Source: Adlercreutzia muris (GTDB lineage: Bacteria; Actinomycetota; Coriobacteriia; Coriobacteriales; Eggerthellaceae). Taken from it: a stretch of 64,000 bases of DNA. The notes beneath the pieces were generated by a model, which was given only the letters and a program-made list of their open reading frames with translations, made no database searches and was not told the DNA's origin. The DNA is taken from positions 1-64,000 of the forward strand of contig NZ_WAJS01000009.1 in assembly GCF_008831045.1 (NCBI RefSeq), read 5' to 3'. The position numbers were made by a program, and so were the translations under genes. Positions 1 to 9,800 of the stretch are shown here, one piece after another (position 1 is the stretch's first letter; the number at the start of each line of letters is the position of its first letter).

Positions 1-2986
1 GATGGAGGGAGGGGGCAGGGCGGGGTCGAACCCGTCGGGCGTCTCGAGCTTCGTGGTCGGGTTCGGGTCGATGGGATCGATGGCCACCTCGACCTTGGGC
101 GCCGCATCGGGGTCCTCGGCGGGGTCGATGCTCTCGAGGAAGTTCGCGGGGGCGCCGCTTGCCTGCTGCCCCTCGTCGGGCGGCAGGAACTTGAGCGACA
201 CCTCGTGGCGGCCCTCGGCGCCCACGCTGGGCACCAGGTGGTCGGTCTCCGAGGGCTTGAAGGTGTAGAAGAACTGGGTATAATGGCCCGCCCCGTCGTC
301 GCCGGCGCGCACGGCGTTCTGCGGGAAGGCGGGCTTGCCGTCCTCGCCGAGGATGACGTTGCCCTTCTCGTCCTTCTTGTCCTCGAACCTCAGTTCGATG
401 GGGCCTCCCACCGGCTCGCCGTCCACGTAGAGTTGCACGCGGCCCTCGGGGGCGGCGCAGGTGGGCTTGGTGGGCTCGCTGCCGTCCTGCCCGTCGACGG
501 TCTTGGCGCGCTCGATGACCGCGCTCACCTTGAGCGACTGGTCGGAGGGATGGGGGTTCCCGCCCGGCTTCTGGCCGGCGTCCGTCTCGTCGACCCACTC
601 AGCCGCCAGGTCGCGTACCTGCGAGGCGATGGGCATGACCCTGCCCCACATGACGGCACGGTGCCCCCAGTAGCTCTTGGCGAACTCGGCGATCTCCGCG
701 TCCGAGCTGCTCTCGTCGGCGTACTGCTTCGATACGAGCGTGATTTTCAGGGCGCCGACGTTGACGGGCATGGTCGTACTGCTCGTTTCGGGGCCCGTGG
801 GCGCGGCGGTCTCGCCGTTATCGCCCGGAATGCGATCATGGGGCTGGTAGCGGTACTCGATGAGCTGCTTGCCGCTGCTGTCGGTCACCTTGTCGAGCAC
901 CTTGTTGTCGGGCGCCGGCGTCGTGATGGGCTTTGAGGCCAGATCGTAGGCGGGCAGCGGCGTGCCGTCGTAGTACTTGGTCAGCGAGGAGAGGTAGTCC
1001 TTGTCGTCTATCTCGAAGTCGAGGTAGCGCTTGAGCAGATCGCCCGCTTGCCCCGGCTCGCGGAAGAGGGGCAGCACCTGGCGGACGTTGCCGTCGTCGT
1101 CCGCGTAGGTCAGTTTGACGGAAATCTGCTTTTCCATGGCCTCCTCGGGCAGCCACAGGTACAACTTGCCGTTAGTGAAGGTGGCAGGAGAGCCGTAGGG
1201 CCAATCCATGCCGCCGACCTGCAGATTCCAATCGATAATGGGATTGTTTCCCGAGCTGTTGGTTTTCTCAAGTTCGGCCATAAGATCGATGGCGACCATC
1301 TTCACGATGGGGTTGCTCGTCGAAGCGGGATCGTAGGGGTAGGTTCCGTAAGCGGAATCATTGCTCATGGCGCCGTTGATAAGGGCCTGGTACTGCTCGT
1401 TGGCGACAACGCCGTTTTCATGGGTGACCGTTCCGATGCGAACAGAGCCGCCGATAACGACGACATTTCCCTGATTGGCGCCGATGGCTTTAGGGTCGCC
1501 GCCTTCGGAATGCGGAGCCGAGGTGTCGGGAAGTACCGTTCCGCCCGCGATGACAATCTCATGTCCCTTGTTGTTCGACACGCACCCCTGCCCAAGCGCG
1601 TTGCCGTGAGCAGCTGCCTTGGGAATGACGACGCCTCCATTTACGTAGATGTCGCCCGCCTGGGTACGTGCGGGGTCGTTGGCGCCGCTTCCGTCGGGTG
1701 TCGAGGGGATGCCGCAGTCGAGGGCGTCGGCGAACAGATAGCTATCTGTGTCGGGGTAGTGGGATGAGTACGCCCATGCGCCGCCGCCGATGCCGGCTCC
1801 GTGGAATGACGCCTTAGCCTCCACACGTCCGCCATTGAATTCCATATAGGTTCCGCAGCTTCCGTGCCCGCCGCCGATGCCGGCGCCCATTCCGTTTGCG
1901 AGGCTGCCGTCTATTGCCGTGACGTTCAGGTTGCCGCCGTTGAACACCATGCGGCCGGCGTTCTCATATGCGCCACCGCCGATGCCCGCAGCGAGAATGC
2001 CGCCTGTGGCGGTTAGCGATCCGGGGTCGTCGCTCTCAAGAAGGTTGAGCCGACTGCCCCCTTGAGTGGTGCCCGCGGTGTAAGTTTTGCCGTCAGCTGC
2101 CTTGAAGGTGACGCCATCGGGAATGCGGCCCGGGTATTTTGCCGGGTTCATGGCAATGGCGTTGCCTGACACATCGATATTCGGAATGTCGTCGTCGATG
2201 GTGAGGGAGGTGCCCTCGCCGCAGCGAATGGCGGGCGCGCGGCGGTTGGCTGTTGCCATCAGGGTATTGCTCGACCCCTTCGCGAGCGTGAGCCAGAGCG
2301 AGGTCTGCGGCGAGACCGTGTTGCCGTCGGCATCGCGATTGCGTTCGATGGTCACGGGAATGGGGGAGTTAATGTTAACGTTGTCGAAGGAGATGCGGGC
2401 CTGGGTGCCCGCAGCAATCCATACCGTTGCATTGGCTGCAACGGCAGGGTCGTCATTGCTGATGGTTAGGGCAGCATCACCGCAGATGACAAGCTCATTG
2501 AGCGTGTCGGTAAGCACTGCCGCGCCTGAGCGGGCAGGTCGGTCGTAGGCAGTAGAAATAAAATAGAAGTCCTTGCCGGGAGTGCCGCCTGTAACCGTCA
2601 GGCCGTATTGGCTTCGGTCGCTGCTACGTGCCGCATTAGATGGTTCCGCGACTTCATCTGCGGCAGCTTTCGTCGGATCGGCCGCGTTGGCAGATGCGGT
2701 AACGAGCGGCAAGAGGGCTTGCGAGAGAAGCGTGGTGAGCGTGATACCGTCTGCTGGTGGCTCAGCTTCGCCAGAAGAGGGATCTTCCGACGCGGATGGA
2801 TTGTCCTCAGCCGGGGTGGTCTCGCCGGTTGCGGCAGCGTCAGCTACCGGCTCAGAAAACTCGATGGGGGGGGGTCTCCGTGCCCTGGCCCTCGGGCTCG
2901 GCGAGGGCCGCCGCGGGAGCCATCCCGCAGGCGAGCGCGGCCGCCAGGCCGAGGCGCAGAAGCGACCCCCGTCGCTTCTCTCTCAT
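1..2986 (-). CDS. Large secreted surface protein, 5' part only, interrupted by a C9 homopolymer frameshift
   Basis: The start ATG at 2986 has a good ribosome site (AAGGAGA) and encodes a Sec signal peptide (basic MREKRRG, hydrophobic core, cleavage near ALA-EP at about residue 31). As written, translation stops at 2852-2854, only 44 codons in, because of nine consecutive C on the coding strand (plus-strand G run 2866-2874). With eight C the frame is open to the window edge, about 995 residues, with no further stop in the stretches I translated. The body is acidic near the N-terminus, then has Gly-rich repeats of the type GAGIGGG alternating with FNGG or VNGG strands (around 1400-2100), as in right-handed beta-helix or carbohydrate-binding surface proteins, then Asp- and Pro-rich segments. 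The C-terminus and any wall anchor lie outside the window. Function is unknown. An extracellular adhesin or glycan-binding role is inference. It may be phase-variable, a recent pseudogene, or a base-calling error. Confidence 0.75.
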
Positions 2987-3067
2987 AGTGGTTCTCCTTC
3001 TCTTGCAGGCAGGGCGTCCTCTTCGGGTGCGCAAAACCATTGCCAACCTGTCAGCATACTGTGGCTG

Positions 3068-3096
3068 AATATACCCCTTCGCTCTGCTTTTCGCAA
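3068..3096 (-). promoter_or_regulatory. Sigma70-type promoter of the surface-protein gene
   Basis: Reading the minus strand, TTGCGA (plus 3091-3096) and TATATT (plus 3068-3073) are separated by 17 bases. The predicted start of transcription lies about 75 bases upstream of the ATG at 2986. This is a near-consensus promoter, so the gene is probably transcribed even when the reading frame is broken. Confidence 0.6.
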
Positions 3097-3155
3097 CCCT
3101 AAGCGTCGCGGTCGGACTTGTTCCGTCTGCCGGAGAGGAGGAGGGCGGCAAGTAA

Positions 3156-3195
3156 CAGAGGGCCGCTCGCAACCTTTGCGCGAGCGGCCCCTCTG
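3156..3195 (-). terminator. Hairpin downstream of panF
   Basis: A stem built on GGCCGCTCGC and GCGAGCGGCC with flanking CAGAG/CTCTG pairing lies between the panF stop and the promoter of the next minus-strand gene. There is no strong T run after it, so it may be a weak or factor-assisted terminator. Confidence 0.5.
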
Positions 3196-3221
3196 GCGGT
3201 TTCCGACTAAACGACGCTTTC

Positions 3222-4829
3222 CTATGCGGCGGGGGGTTCGTCTTGCGGGAAGAACACATCCAGGCGGGCGCTGGGCCTCTGCTTGCCGATAAGGCTGCCG
3301 AGCAGCATGAGCGCGCCCGCCACGGCAATGCCGATGACGATTTGGTGCAGGTCGGCCACCTTGAAGCCCAGGGTCATGGTGGCGCAGTAGGCCGCCGTGC
3401 CGCCCGCGAGCGAAAGCAGGGCGCCCAGCGCATTGGCCCGTTTCCAGAACAGGCCGCAGACCAGCACGAAGAAGAACGCCGTTTCCAACCCGCCGAAGGC
3501 GAACATGTTGATCTTCCAGATCACATCGGGCGGCACGATGGCCAGGGCGAGCACGAGGACCCCGAGACCGAGGGTGATGAGCTGGCTCCAGAAGGCCACC
3601 TTCCCGTCCTTGGGGGCGATACCGCGCCGCTCGCAAGCGGACAGGCACACGTCCTTGACGATGGCCGAGGCCGAGGAGATGAGCAGCGACGATACCGTGG
3701 AGATGGAGGCGGCCACGGGCCCCACGATGGCGATGCCGGCCACCACGGGCGGCAGGGTGCCCACGATGGCCGCGGGAATGATGTCGTCCACGGTGCCCCC
3801 GTAGACGGCGATGTCCTCGGTGAGCACGCCGGCCGTGAGCACGCCCAGGGCCGTCACGCCGATCATCATGGCGCCGATGATGACGGTGCCCCAGATCATG
3901 GCAGAGTGCAGGGCCCGGGTGTCGCGGTAGCCCATGGTGCGCACCACCGATTGGGGCAGCACGAAGGTGAAGACGCCCACGAGGAGCCACTGGGTCAGGT
4001 AGAGGGACGGCGGCATGGCGCCCCCCGCGAAGGGCTCGAGCATCTGAGGCTCATGGGCGGCGATGGACTGCATGATGGCCTCGTAGCCGCCGCCGGTCTC
4101 CAGAATGCCCCCCGCTAGGACGGCGATGCCGACGAGCATCATGATGCCGCAGAGCGCATCGGTCACGGCCACGCCGCGGAAGCCCCCGATGACGGTGAAC
4201 AGAACTGCCGCCGCGCCGAACAGGAGCAGGCCGGTGGTGTAGGAGTAGCCGGTCACGGCCTCGAAGAGCTTGGCTCCTCCCACGAACTGGGCCACCATGG
4301 TGGCCACGAAGAACAGTACGATGACCAGCGCCGACAGGTTCGCCAGGGCGCTGGAGCCGTAGCGGGCCCGGATGACGTCCACCACGGTCACGGCGTTCAA
4401 CTTGCGGGAGATAAGCCCCATCTTCTTGCCGAAGATGCCGTAGAGCAGCACGAGGGCCGTCACCTGGACCACGGCCATGTACACCCAGCCGAAGCCGATG
4501 CTCCAGGCCTGGCCGGGTCCTCCCACGAAGGAGCTCACCGAGCCGTAGGTGGCGATGGTGGTCATGGCCAGCACGAAGCCGCCCAGGGCGCGGCTGCCGA
4601 TGAAATAGCGGTTCGCGAAGTCGCCCGCGCCCCGGCGGCTGCGCACCCGTGCCACGATGGCGGCGATGAGGGTCACGAAGAGGAAGAGGGCCAACGGCGC
4701 CAGGGGCGCTGCGGCGGCCAGGGTGCCGTCGGCGAGATAGGGTTCGGCGAGGGCCGCGAGCCCGTCGGCCGCCTCGTGCATCGCGCTGCCAAGGGAAAGG
4801 AGCAGACCGTCCCAATCGAAGCTATCCAC
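3222..4829 (-). CDS. panF: Sodium:pantothenate symporter PanF
   Basis: Solute:sodium symporter family protein of 535 residues that should import pantothenate, the coenzyme A precursor, with Na+. The region YFIGSRALGGFVLAMTTIAT, followed by SSFVGGPGQAW and later QFVGGAKLFEAVTGYSYTTGLL, follows E. coli PanF closely, which makes the substrate call better than generic for this family. There are about 12-13 membrane segments. I place the start at a GTG at 4829, inside the stop region of the upstream yhdT-like gene (GTGGATAG overlap) and preceded by GAGGAGGTG. A longer in-frame ORF reaches 5030 but its extra 67 residues overlap the yhdT-like gene and look like out-of-frame sequence. The pair resembles the yhdT-panF arrangement of enterobacteria. 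Confidence 0.88.
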   Translation of the reverse strand: MDSFDWDGLLLSLGSAMHEAADGLAALAEPYLADGTLAAAAPLAPLALFLFVTLIAAIVARVRSRRGAGDFANRYFIGSRALGGFVLAMTTIATYGSVSSFVGGPGQAWSIGFGWVYMAVVQVTALVLLYGIFGKKMGLISRKLNAVTVVDVIRARYGSSALANLSALVIVLFFVATMVAQFVGGAKLFEAVTGYSYTTGLLLFGAAAVLFTVIGGFRGVAVTDALCGIMMLVGIAVLAGGILETGGGYEAIMQSIAAHEPQMLEPFAGGAMPPSLYLTQWLLVGVFTFVLPQSVVRTMGYRDTRALHSAMIWGTVIIGAMMIGVTALGVLTAGVLTEDIAVYGGTVDDIIPAAIVGTLPPVVAGIAIVGPVAASISTVSSLLISSASAIVKDVCLSACERRGIAPKDGKVAFWSQLITLGLGVLVLALAIVPPDVIWKINMFAFGGLETAFFFVLVCGLFWKRANALGALLSLAGGTAAYCATMTLGFKVADLHQIVIGIAVAGALMLLGSLIGKQRPSARLDVFFPQDEPPAA

Positions 4830-5199
4830 GGCGCACCTCCTCGCCGTCCTCGATACGCGCGGATTCGGTGACGGCGCTCGCAGCCACGCCGGCGGCCGCC
4901 CGCTCGCTCGCAGGAGCCGCGGCGGTGCCGTCCCCGGGGGCATCGTCATCGAGGCTGAAGTTCGCGAAGACGCCGCAGCCGAGCACGAGGGCGGCGAGCA
5001 CGGCCATGAGCCAGGTGCCCACGCAGCCACCGATGATCCAGATCGGAGTGGAGAAGAGCTCGATGTCGCTGTCGGCGAGGCCGATGCCCCAGGACAGCCA
5101 GGTAACCGCGATGATGGCCAGGGCGGCCACAGTGGCCAGGGCCTCCCGGTTGGCCTGCCGCATCTTCGCGGCGTAAGTCGTGAACTTCCTCTTGCCCAT
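4822..5199 (-). CDS. YhdT-like (DUF997) small membrane protein, partner of PanF
   Basis: A 125-residue protein with two hydrophobic segments (around residues 20-42 and 55-80) and an Ala/Glu/Asp-rich C-terminal tail. Size, topology and position directly upstream of and translationally coupled to panF match the YhdT/DUF997 family, whose exact role in pantothenate uptake is unknown. The ATG at 5199 is preceded by AAGGAGAGGAG. An upstream in-frame ATG (5268) would place the thrS terminator inside the coding region and is rejected. Confidence 0.7.
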   Translation of the reverse strand: MGKRKFTTYAAKMRQANREALATVAALAIIAVTWLSWGIGLADSDIELFSTPIWIIGGCVGTWLMAVLAALVLGCGVFANFSLDDDAPGDGTAAAPASERAAAGVAASAVTESARIEDGEEVRRG

Positions 5200-5215
5200 A
5201 GGGCTCCTCTCCTTG

Positions 5216-5250
5216 AAAAAAGGCACCGAGGCCAGTGTAGCCCCGGTGCC
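5216..5250 (-). terminator. Rho-independent terminator of thrS
   Basis: On the minus strand GGCACCG and CGGTGCC arms (plus 5222-5250) with an inner GGC/GCC pairing form a strong hairpin followed directly by six T. It sits between the thrS stop and the ribosome site of the yhdT-like gene. Confidence 0.88.
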
Positions 5251-5290
5251 TTGGCTGCGGCCGCTCAAAGGGCGGGAATCTGGTGAGCGA

Positions 5291-7210
5291 TTACAGGGCG
5301 GCGTCCCGGATGACGTCCAGGAACTTGGCGCGGTCCCACTGGCCCAGGTCGCCCTCGGCCCGATCGCGCACCGAAACGACGCGCTCCTCCACTTCCTTGT
5401 CGCCCAAGACCACCATGTAGGGGATCTTCTGGCTCTGGGCCTTGGCGATCTTCACCTTCATGGGCTCGTTGGCGTCCATGAACTCCACGCGGCCGCCGAC
5501 AGCCTTCAGCTCCCCGACGAACTCGGCCGCCGCCTCCTTGTGGCGGTCGGCGATGGGGATGACGGCCACCTGCACCGGCGCGAGCCACAGGGGCAGGGCC
5601 CCGGCGTAGTGCTCGATGAGGATGCCGAGGAAGCGCTCGATGGATCCGAAGATGGCGCGGTGCAGCATCCAGGGGGTCTCCTCGGTGTTGTCCTCGGTGC
5701 GGTAGGTCAGTCCGAAGCGCATGGGCATGTTGAAGTCGATCTGCACCGTGGAGCACTGCCAGGTGCGGCCGATGGCGTCCTTCACCTTGATGTCGATCTT
5801 CGGGCCGTAGAAGGCGCCGTCGCCCTCGTTGATCTCGTAGGCGAGCCCCCGCTGCTTGCAGGCCTCCATGAGCGAGTTGGTGGCGTGCTCCCACATATCG
5901 TCGGTGCCGATGGACTTGTCGGGGCGCGTGGAGATCTCGGCCTCGTAGGTGAAGCCGAAGGTGTCCATAATGTAGTCCACCAGCTCCAGGATGGCCACCA
6001 CCTCGCTGACCACCTGGTCCTTGGTGCAGAACACGTGGGCGTCGTCCTGAGTGAAGCCGCGGGCGCGCAGAAGCCCGTGCACCACGCCGCTCATCTCGTG
6101 GCGGTATACCGTGCCGAACTCGAAGTAGCGCAGGGGCAGGTCGCGGTAGGAGTGCAGCTCGTTCTTGTACAGCAGCACGTGGCCCGGGCAGTTCATGGGC
6201 TTCACGCCGTACTCGGAGTAGCGCGGCTCCTCCTCGGTGCCCTCGTTGATCTGGAAGAAGTACATGTTCTCGTGGTAGAAGCCGTAGTGGCCGCTCGTCT
6301 TCCACACGTCGGCGTTGTAGATGTGCGGAGTGATGACCTCCTCGTAGCCGCGCTCGTACAAGTCGCGGCGCAGCCACTCCTGCAGGGTGCGGATGACGCG
6401 CGCGCCCTTGGGAAGGTAGAGCGGCAGGCCCACACCGGCCATGGGCTCCATCATGTAGATGCCCAGCTCGCGCCCGAGCTTGCGGTGGTCGCGCTTCTCG
6501 GCCTCGGCCAGGTTGTGCAGATGCTCCTCCAGCTCCTTCTTGCTGAAGAAGGCGGTGCCATAGATGCGGGTGAGCATCTCGCGGTCGGAATCGCCCTTCC
6601 AGTAGGCGCCGGCCACCTTGGTCAGCTTGTAGGCGCCCAGTTTGTCGGCGCCGGGCATGTGGGGGCCGCGGCACAGGTCGGTGAAGGCACCGAGGCGGTA
6701 GACGGAGATGGTCTCGTCCTCAGGCAGCTCGTCGATGAGCTCCAGTTTCAAGGGCTGGTCGGCGAACAGGGCGCGGGCCGCCTCGCGGCTGACCTCCTCG
6801 CGCTCGATGGCCGGGGCGGCCTTGGCGATCTCGGCCATGCGGGCCTCGATGGCCGGGAAGTCCTCGGGGGAGAGGGAGACACCCTCGGGCAGCCGCACGT
6901 CATAGTAGAAGCCGTTCTCGATGGCCGGGCCAACGCCGAACTTCACGCCGGGGTACAGGTCGGTGAGGGCGGCGGCCATGAGGTGGGCCGTGGAGTGGCG
7001 CAGCAGATCGAGGGCCTCAGGGCTCTTGGCGGTGACAATGGCCACGGTGTCGCCGTCGGCCACGGGAGCGGTCAGATCGACGGGGGTGCCGTTCACGATG
7101 CCGGCCAGGGCCGCGCGGGCGAGGCCGGCGCCGATGGCGGCGGCGGTGTCGGCGACGGTGGCGCCCTCTTCCAGGGCCTTCTTCGATCCGTCGGGCAAAA
7201 CGATTTCCAT
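5291..7210 (-). CDS. thrS: Threonyl-tRNA synthetase
   Basis: Cytoplasmic enzyme that charges tRNA-Thr. At 639 residues it has the full family layout: TGS domain at the N-terminus (MEIVLPDGSKKALEEGATV), second editing domain, class II catalytic core with MNCPGH (a zinc-ligand Cys), motif 2 around FEFGTVYRHEMSG, motif 3 near the end of the core, and a C-terminal anticodon-binding domain. The ATG at 7210 is preceded by AAAGGAAG. It is followed by a strong terminator and is probably a single-gene transcript. The leader holds hairpins described separately. Confidence 0.97.
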   Translation of the reverse strand: MEIVLPDGSKKALEEGATVADTAAAIGAGLARAALAGIVNGTPVDLTAPVADGDTVAIVTAKSPEALDLLRHSTAHLMAAALTDLYPGVKFGVGPAIENGFYYDVRLPEGVSLSPEDFPAIEARMAEIAKAAPAIEREEVSREAARALFADQPLKLELIDELPEDETISVYRLGAFTDLCRGPHMPGADKLGAYKLTKVAGAYWKGDSDREMLTRIYGTAFFSKKELEEHLHNLAEAEKRDHRKLGRELGIYMMEPMAGVGLPLYLPKGARVIRTLQEWLRRDLYERGYEEVITPHIYNADVWKTSGHYGFYHENMYFFQINEGTEEEPRYSEYGVKPMNCPGHVLLYKNELHSYRDLPLRYFEFGTVYRHEMSGVVHGLLRARGFTQDDAHVFCTKDQVVSEVVAILELVDYIMDTFGFTYEAEISTRPDKSIGTDDMWEHATNSLMEACKQRGLAYEINEGDGAFYGPKIDIKVKDAIGRTWQCSTVQIDFNMPMRFGLTYRTEDNTEETPWMLHRAIFGSIERFLGILIEHYAGALPLWLAPVQVAVIPIADRHKEAAAEFVGELKAVGGRVEFMDANEPMKVKIAKAQSQKIPYMVVLGDKEVEERVVSVRDRAEGDLGQWDRAKFLDVIRDAAL

Positions 7211-7323
7211 AGTGCTTCCTTTCTGGCGCCGGGTGCAGACAGAGCACCTGCGCCCGTTCCGCCGCGGCGTTGACTACCGCGACGACGGGGTGGCGGCCGG
7301 CTTGTATGCCGGCCCTTTCTATT
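7211..7323 (-). promoter_or_regulatory. thrS 5' leader with two hairpins
   Basis: On the minus strand a GGCCGGC/GCCGGCC hairpin (plus about 7296-7314) is followed nearer the gene by GGTGC/GCACC pairing just before the thrS ribosome site. I do not see a T-box motif (AGGGTGGNACC), so this is only a structured leader that might affect translation or mRNA stability. Confidence 0.35.
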
Positions 7324-7350
7324 AAAACAGAGCCGCCGGGGCGACTCCGT
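7324..7350 (-). terminator. Terminator between the zinc-ribbon gene and thrS
   Basis: On the minus strand an 11-pair stem with two G-T pairs (ACGGAGTCGCC with GGCGGCTCTGT) ends in a short T run. A second perfect hairpin (CGGGAGC-CCC-GCTCCCG) lies just upstream, around 7366-7382. Confidence 0.6.
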
Positions 7351-7422
7351 TTCAATCGGGTGGAACGGGAGCGGGGCTCCCGATGGGTTCGCGCTCAGCG
7401 GCCCTCGACCGCGACCGCTGAC

Positions 7423-7935
7423 TTACTTCTGCGCGCCGCCGCGGGAAGAGCGGCCCTGGCCCGAGGAGCGGCGCGGGCGGCTGCCGGAGGAAGGCGCCGG
7501 GGCGGCGGAGCCCACGGGGGTGGCGCAGTAGGGGCAGACGGTCCAGGAGGGCTCCAGGGCGTGGTTGCAGCGCATGCAGAGGTTCTTCAGCTGGGTGTGG
7601 CAGTTCGGGCAGAGCACGAAGTCGGCCTCGACGGGGTAGCCGCAGGCGGCGCACTCGCCGTACTTCATGAGCTGGCGCTGCTTGAGCGCGATCTCCAGCT
7701 CCTGCTCGTCGCGATCCAGCTGCAGCAGGGGCGGACGGAGCAGGCAGTAGGCGATGACGCCGAGCACCGGCACGAGGGCCACGATGGCCCATAGATACCA
7801 CATGGTGCCGCGCAGGTAAGCGTCGCGCACCACCCACACGATGGAGAGCACGTACAGAATGACCAGGAGCACCAGCACGACGGTAAACGCAGCTTGCAGC
7901 TCCGGGGTCCAAAGCTGGGACAAAAGCTCGCTCAT
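7423..7935 (-). CDS. Membrane zinc-ribbon protein of unknown function
   Basis: 170 residues. Two hydrophobic segments near the N-terminus (about residues 15-38 and 45-67, the latter ending CLLRPPLL) resemble the PLDc_N-type membrane hairpin. They are followed by a charged linker and four CxxC knuckles (CAACG, CPNC, CMRC, CPYC), which form a double zinc ribbon in the cytoplasm, and an Arg/Ser/Gly-rich tail. Such proteins are widespread in actinobacteria; the molecular role is not established. A separate promoter upstream suggests a single-gene transcript. Confidence 0.65.
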   Translation of the reverse strand: MSELLSQLWTPELQAAFTVVLVLLVILYVLSIVWVVRDAYLRGTMWYLWAIVALVPVLGVIAYCLLRPPLLQLDRDEQELEIALKQRQLMKYGECAACGYPVEADFVLCPNCHTQLKNLCMRCNHALEPSWTVCPYCATPVGSAAPAPSSGSRPRRSSGQGRSSRGGAQK

Positions 7936-8034
7936 GGAATGACCTCTTCTTCGCTGACGGAGGGCCCGCGGCGGTCGCGAGGGGCCGCAGAACCCGGATA
8001 ACTCGGATCATCGCATTCGATGACACGGTGACAT

Positions 8035-8043
8035 AGTATAGCA
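8035..8043 (-). promoter_or_regulatory. Extended -10 promoter element of the zinc-ribbon gene
   Basis: On the minus strand TGC-TATACT forms an extended -10 element about 100 bases upstream of the ATG at 7935. The -35 region is T-rich and has no good match. Confidence 0.4.
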
Positions 8044-8186
8044 AAAAAAGAAACACCGTTCCCGCAGGCTGCACGAATGTACCGCATATCCCACCATTCG
8101 GCGCGGCGCGGGGCCGTCGAGATCGCGGGTGGGGGGCGCAGCGGTTCGGCCCATGTCGCGGTTCGGGGCCCGCCGGGCCGTGCCTC

Positions 8187-9575
8187 CTAGCGGCCGTCGT
8201 CCTCGGCCTCGGGCACGGGGCACACGCCGCCCGGGCAGCGCTCGGTGAGGTCGAAGACGTCGCTGTGCCTAAGGCCCGCGGCGCGCAGACGCTCCTTCAG
8301 CTGGCGGTGCAGCTCGCGCTCGCGGCGGCGGTGCTCGGCGAGGATGTGCCCGACGGCCCGGGGATGCTCGCGGATCTCCCGCAGGGCGCTCCCCAGATCG
8401 GCGTTGACCGAGTGGGCCGTGAGCGATGCCAGAAGCGGCATGATGAACACGGTGATGCCGCCGGCGGCCACGAGCACGCTGGCCGTGGCCTGGCCCATGG
8501 CCCCGGCGCCCACGGCCACGGTGGTCACGGCCACAATGATGGGCAGGGCCGTGGTGCAGTAGAAGGCCACGGTCAGCCGCTCGGGCACGGTCATGTCGCA
8601 GGAGGTCTTCCCCAGACTGAGGGAGATGAAGATGGGCAGGGCCCGCACGAACAGCAGAAGCCCGATGAACATGAGCAGAAGCCCCGGGTTCGCGGCGATG
8701 GCGGTCACGTCGATCTTCGCGCCGGACACGACGAAGAACAGCGGGATGAAAAATCCGTAGGCCATGGCCGAGTGCTTCATCTCCAGGGTGGGGTCGCCGT
8801 CGGGGATGAGGTAGCGCATGATGAAGCCGGCGGCGAAGGCACCTAGCACGATGTCGAGGTCGAACAGGGCCGAGATGGCCGTGAGCCCGATGAGCATCAG
8901 GTTCAGCGTGCGCACGAGCATCTGGGAGTTGGTGTTGGCGTTCTCCACCACGAAGCGGTAGACCCAGCCGCCCAGCCGCTCGGCCCGCTTCGGCACGGCG
9001 GCGGTGAGCAAGGCGATGGCGACGAAGGCCATGAGGATGAGTATGGTCTCCCACTTCGCCCGGGTGGACAGGAGCAGGGTCATGGCCAGCACCGGCAGAA
9101 GCTCGCCCCAGGTGCCATAGGCCAGAATCTCGCTGCCGATACGCGTGTCCATGAGCTTGCGCTCCTGCAGAATGGGCAGCAGGGTGCCCAGGGCGGTGGT
9201 GGTGAGCGCGATGGCCACGGCCATGCCGTCAACGGAAAACAGCGAGAACGAGGGCCAGGCCGCCACCACGACGGCCGCGACGGCGAAGGTGACGGCCCAG
9301 GTGGCCGCCCCGCGCTTGCCCTCGGCCCCGGTGAGGTTCTTGGGGCTGATCTCGTAGCCGGCCAAAAGGAACAGGAAGGCCAGGCCCAAATCGGACAGGA
9401 GCGCCATGGCGTCGGTCACCTGCACGATGTTCAGCACATGGGGGCCGCACAGGGCGCCGGCCGCCAGCAGGAGCACCGTCTCCGGCACCGCCTTATTAGG
9501 AATGAGGCGGCAGAGAATGGGACAGGCGAAGGCGATGAGCGCGATGATCGCGAGGGATACGAGGTCGGTTACCAT
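8187..9575 (-). CDS. Cation:proton antiporter, CPA2 family
   Basis: 462-residue membrane protein with about 12-13 transmembrane segments. It should exchange Na+ or K+ for protons across the cytoplasmic membrane. The pattern AAGALCGPHVLNIV, then LAFLFLLAGYEISPK, and VLGAFAAGFIMRYL is typical of the CPA2 (KefB/GerN-like) family. The soluble tail is short and charged, with a Cys pair (ERCPGGVCPVPE), and has no RCK/TrkA nucleotide-binding domain. I choose the ATG at 9575, with AAGGG upstream, because residues before MVTDLVSLAII are Arg-rich and non-membrane. The exact cation cannot be read from sequence. Confidence 0.8.
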   Translation of the reverse strand: MVTDLVSLAIIALIAFACPILCRLIPNKAVPETVLLLAAGALCGPHVLNIVQVTDAMALLSDLGLAFLFLLAGYEISPKNLTGAEGKRGAATWAVTFAVAAVVVAAWPSFSLFSVDGMAVAIALTTTALGTLLPILQERKLMDTRIGSEILAYGTWGELLPVLAMTLLLSTRAKWETILILMAFVAIALLTAAVPKRAERLGGWVYRFVVENANTNSQMLVRTLNLMLIGLTAISALFDLDIVLGAFAAGFIMRYLIPDGDPTLEMKHSAMAYGFFIPLFFVVSGAKIDVTAIAANPGLLLMFIGLLLFVRALPIFISLSLGKTSCDMTVPERLTVAFYCTTALPIIVAVTTVAVGAGAMGQATASVLVAAGGITVFIMPLLASLTAHSVNADLGSALREIREHPRAVGHILAEHRRRERELHRQLKERLRAAGLRHSDVFDLTERCPGGVCPVPEAEDDGR

Positions 9576-9800
9576 AGGGGCCCTTATCTTTAGCGGGGTT
9601 GCGTGGCTCCTATGATACACCGCGACCCGCCCCAGCGCGGCCGGGCGGCGCCATCGGCGGTGGTACATTTCTGTGTCAATCGGTTGACGATTCCCCATGC
9701 CGGGGGCCGCCGACCCCTTCCGCGCTACAATCTTCGGAGCGCGCAGGCCCATGCCGGGTCCCTCGCGCACCCGAGAAACCCGACTTCCCAGGAGGTTATC

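Noticed and set aside
205-936. Plus-strand ORFs across the first 3 kb
   Set aside because: The minus-strand frame reads as a coherent secreted protein throughout, and the plus-strand frames have Gly/Ala/Val/Arg shadow composition and no ribosome site.
5180-7273. A 697-codon plus-strand ORF opposite thrS
   Set aside because: It is antisense to a fully motif-complete threonyl-tRNA synthetase, has Leu/His/Gly/Val-rich shadow composition, and lacks a ribosome site. High-GC genes commonly leave such open antisense frames.
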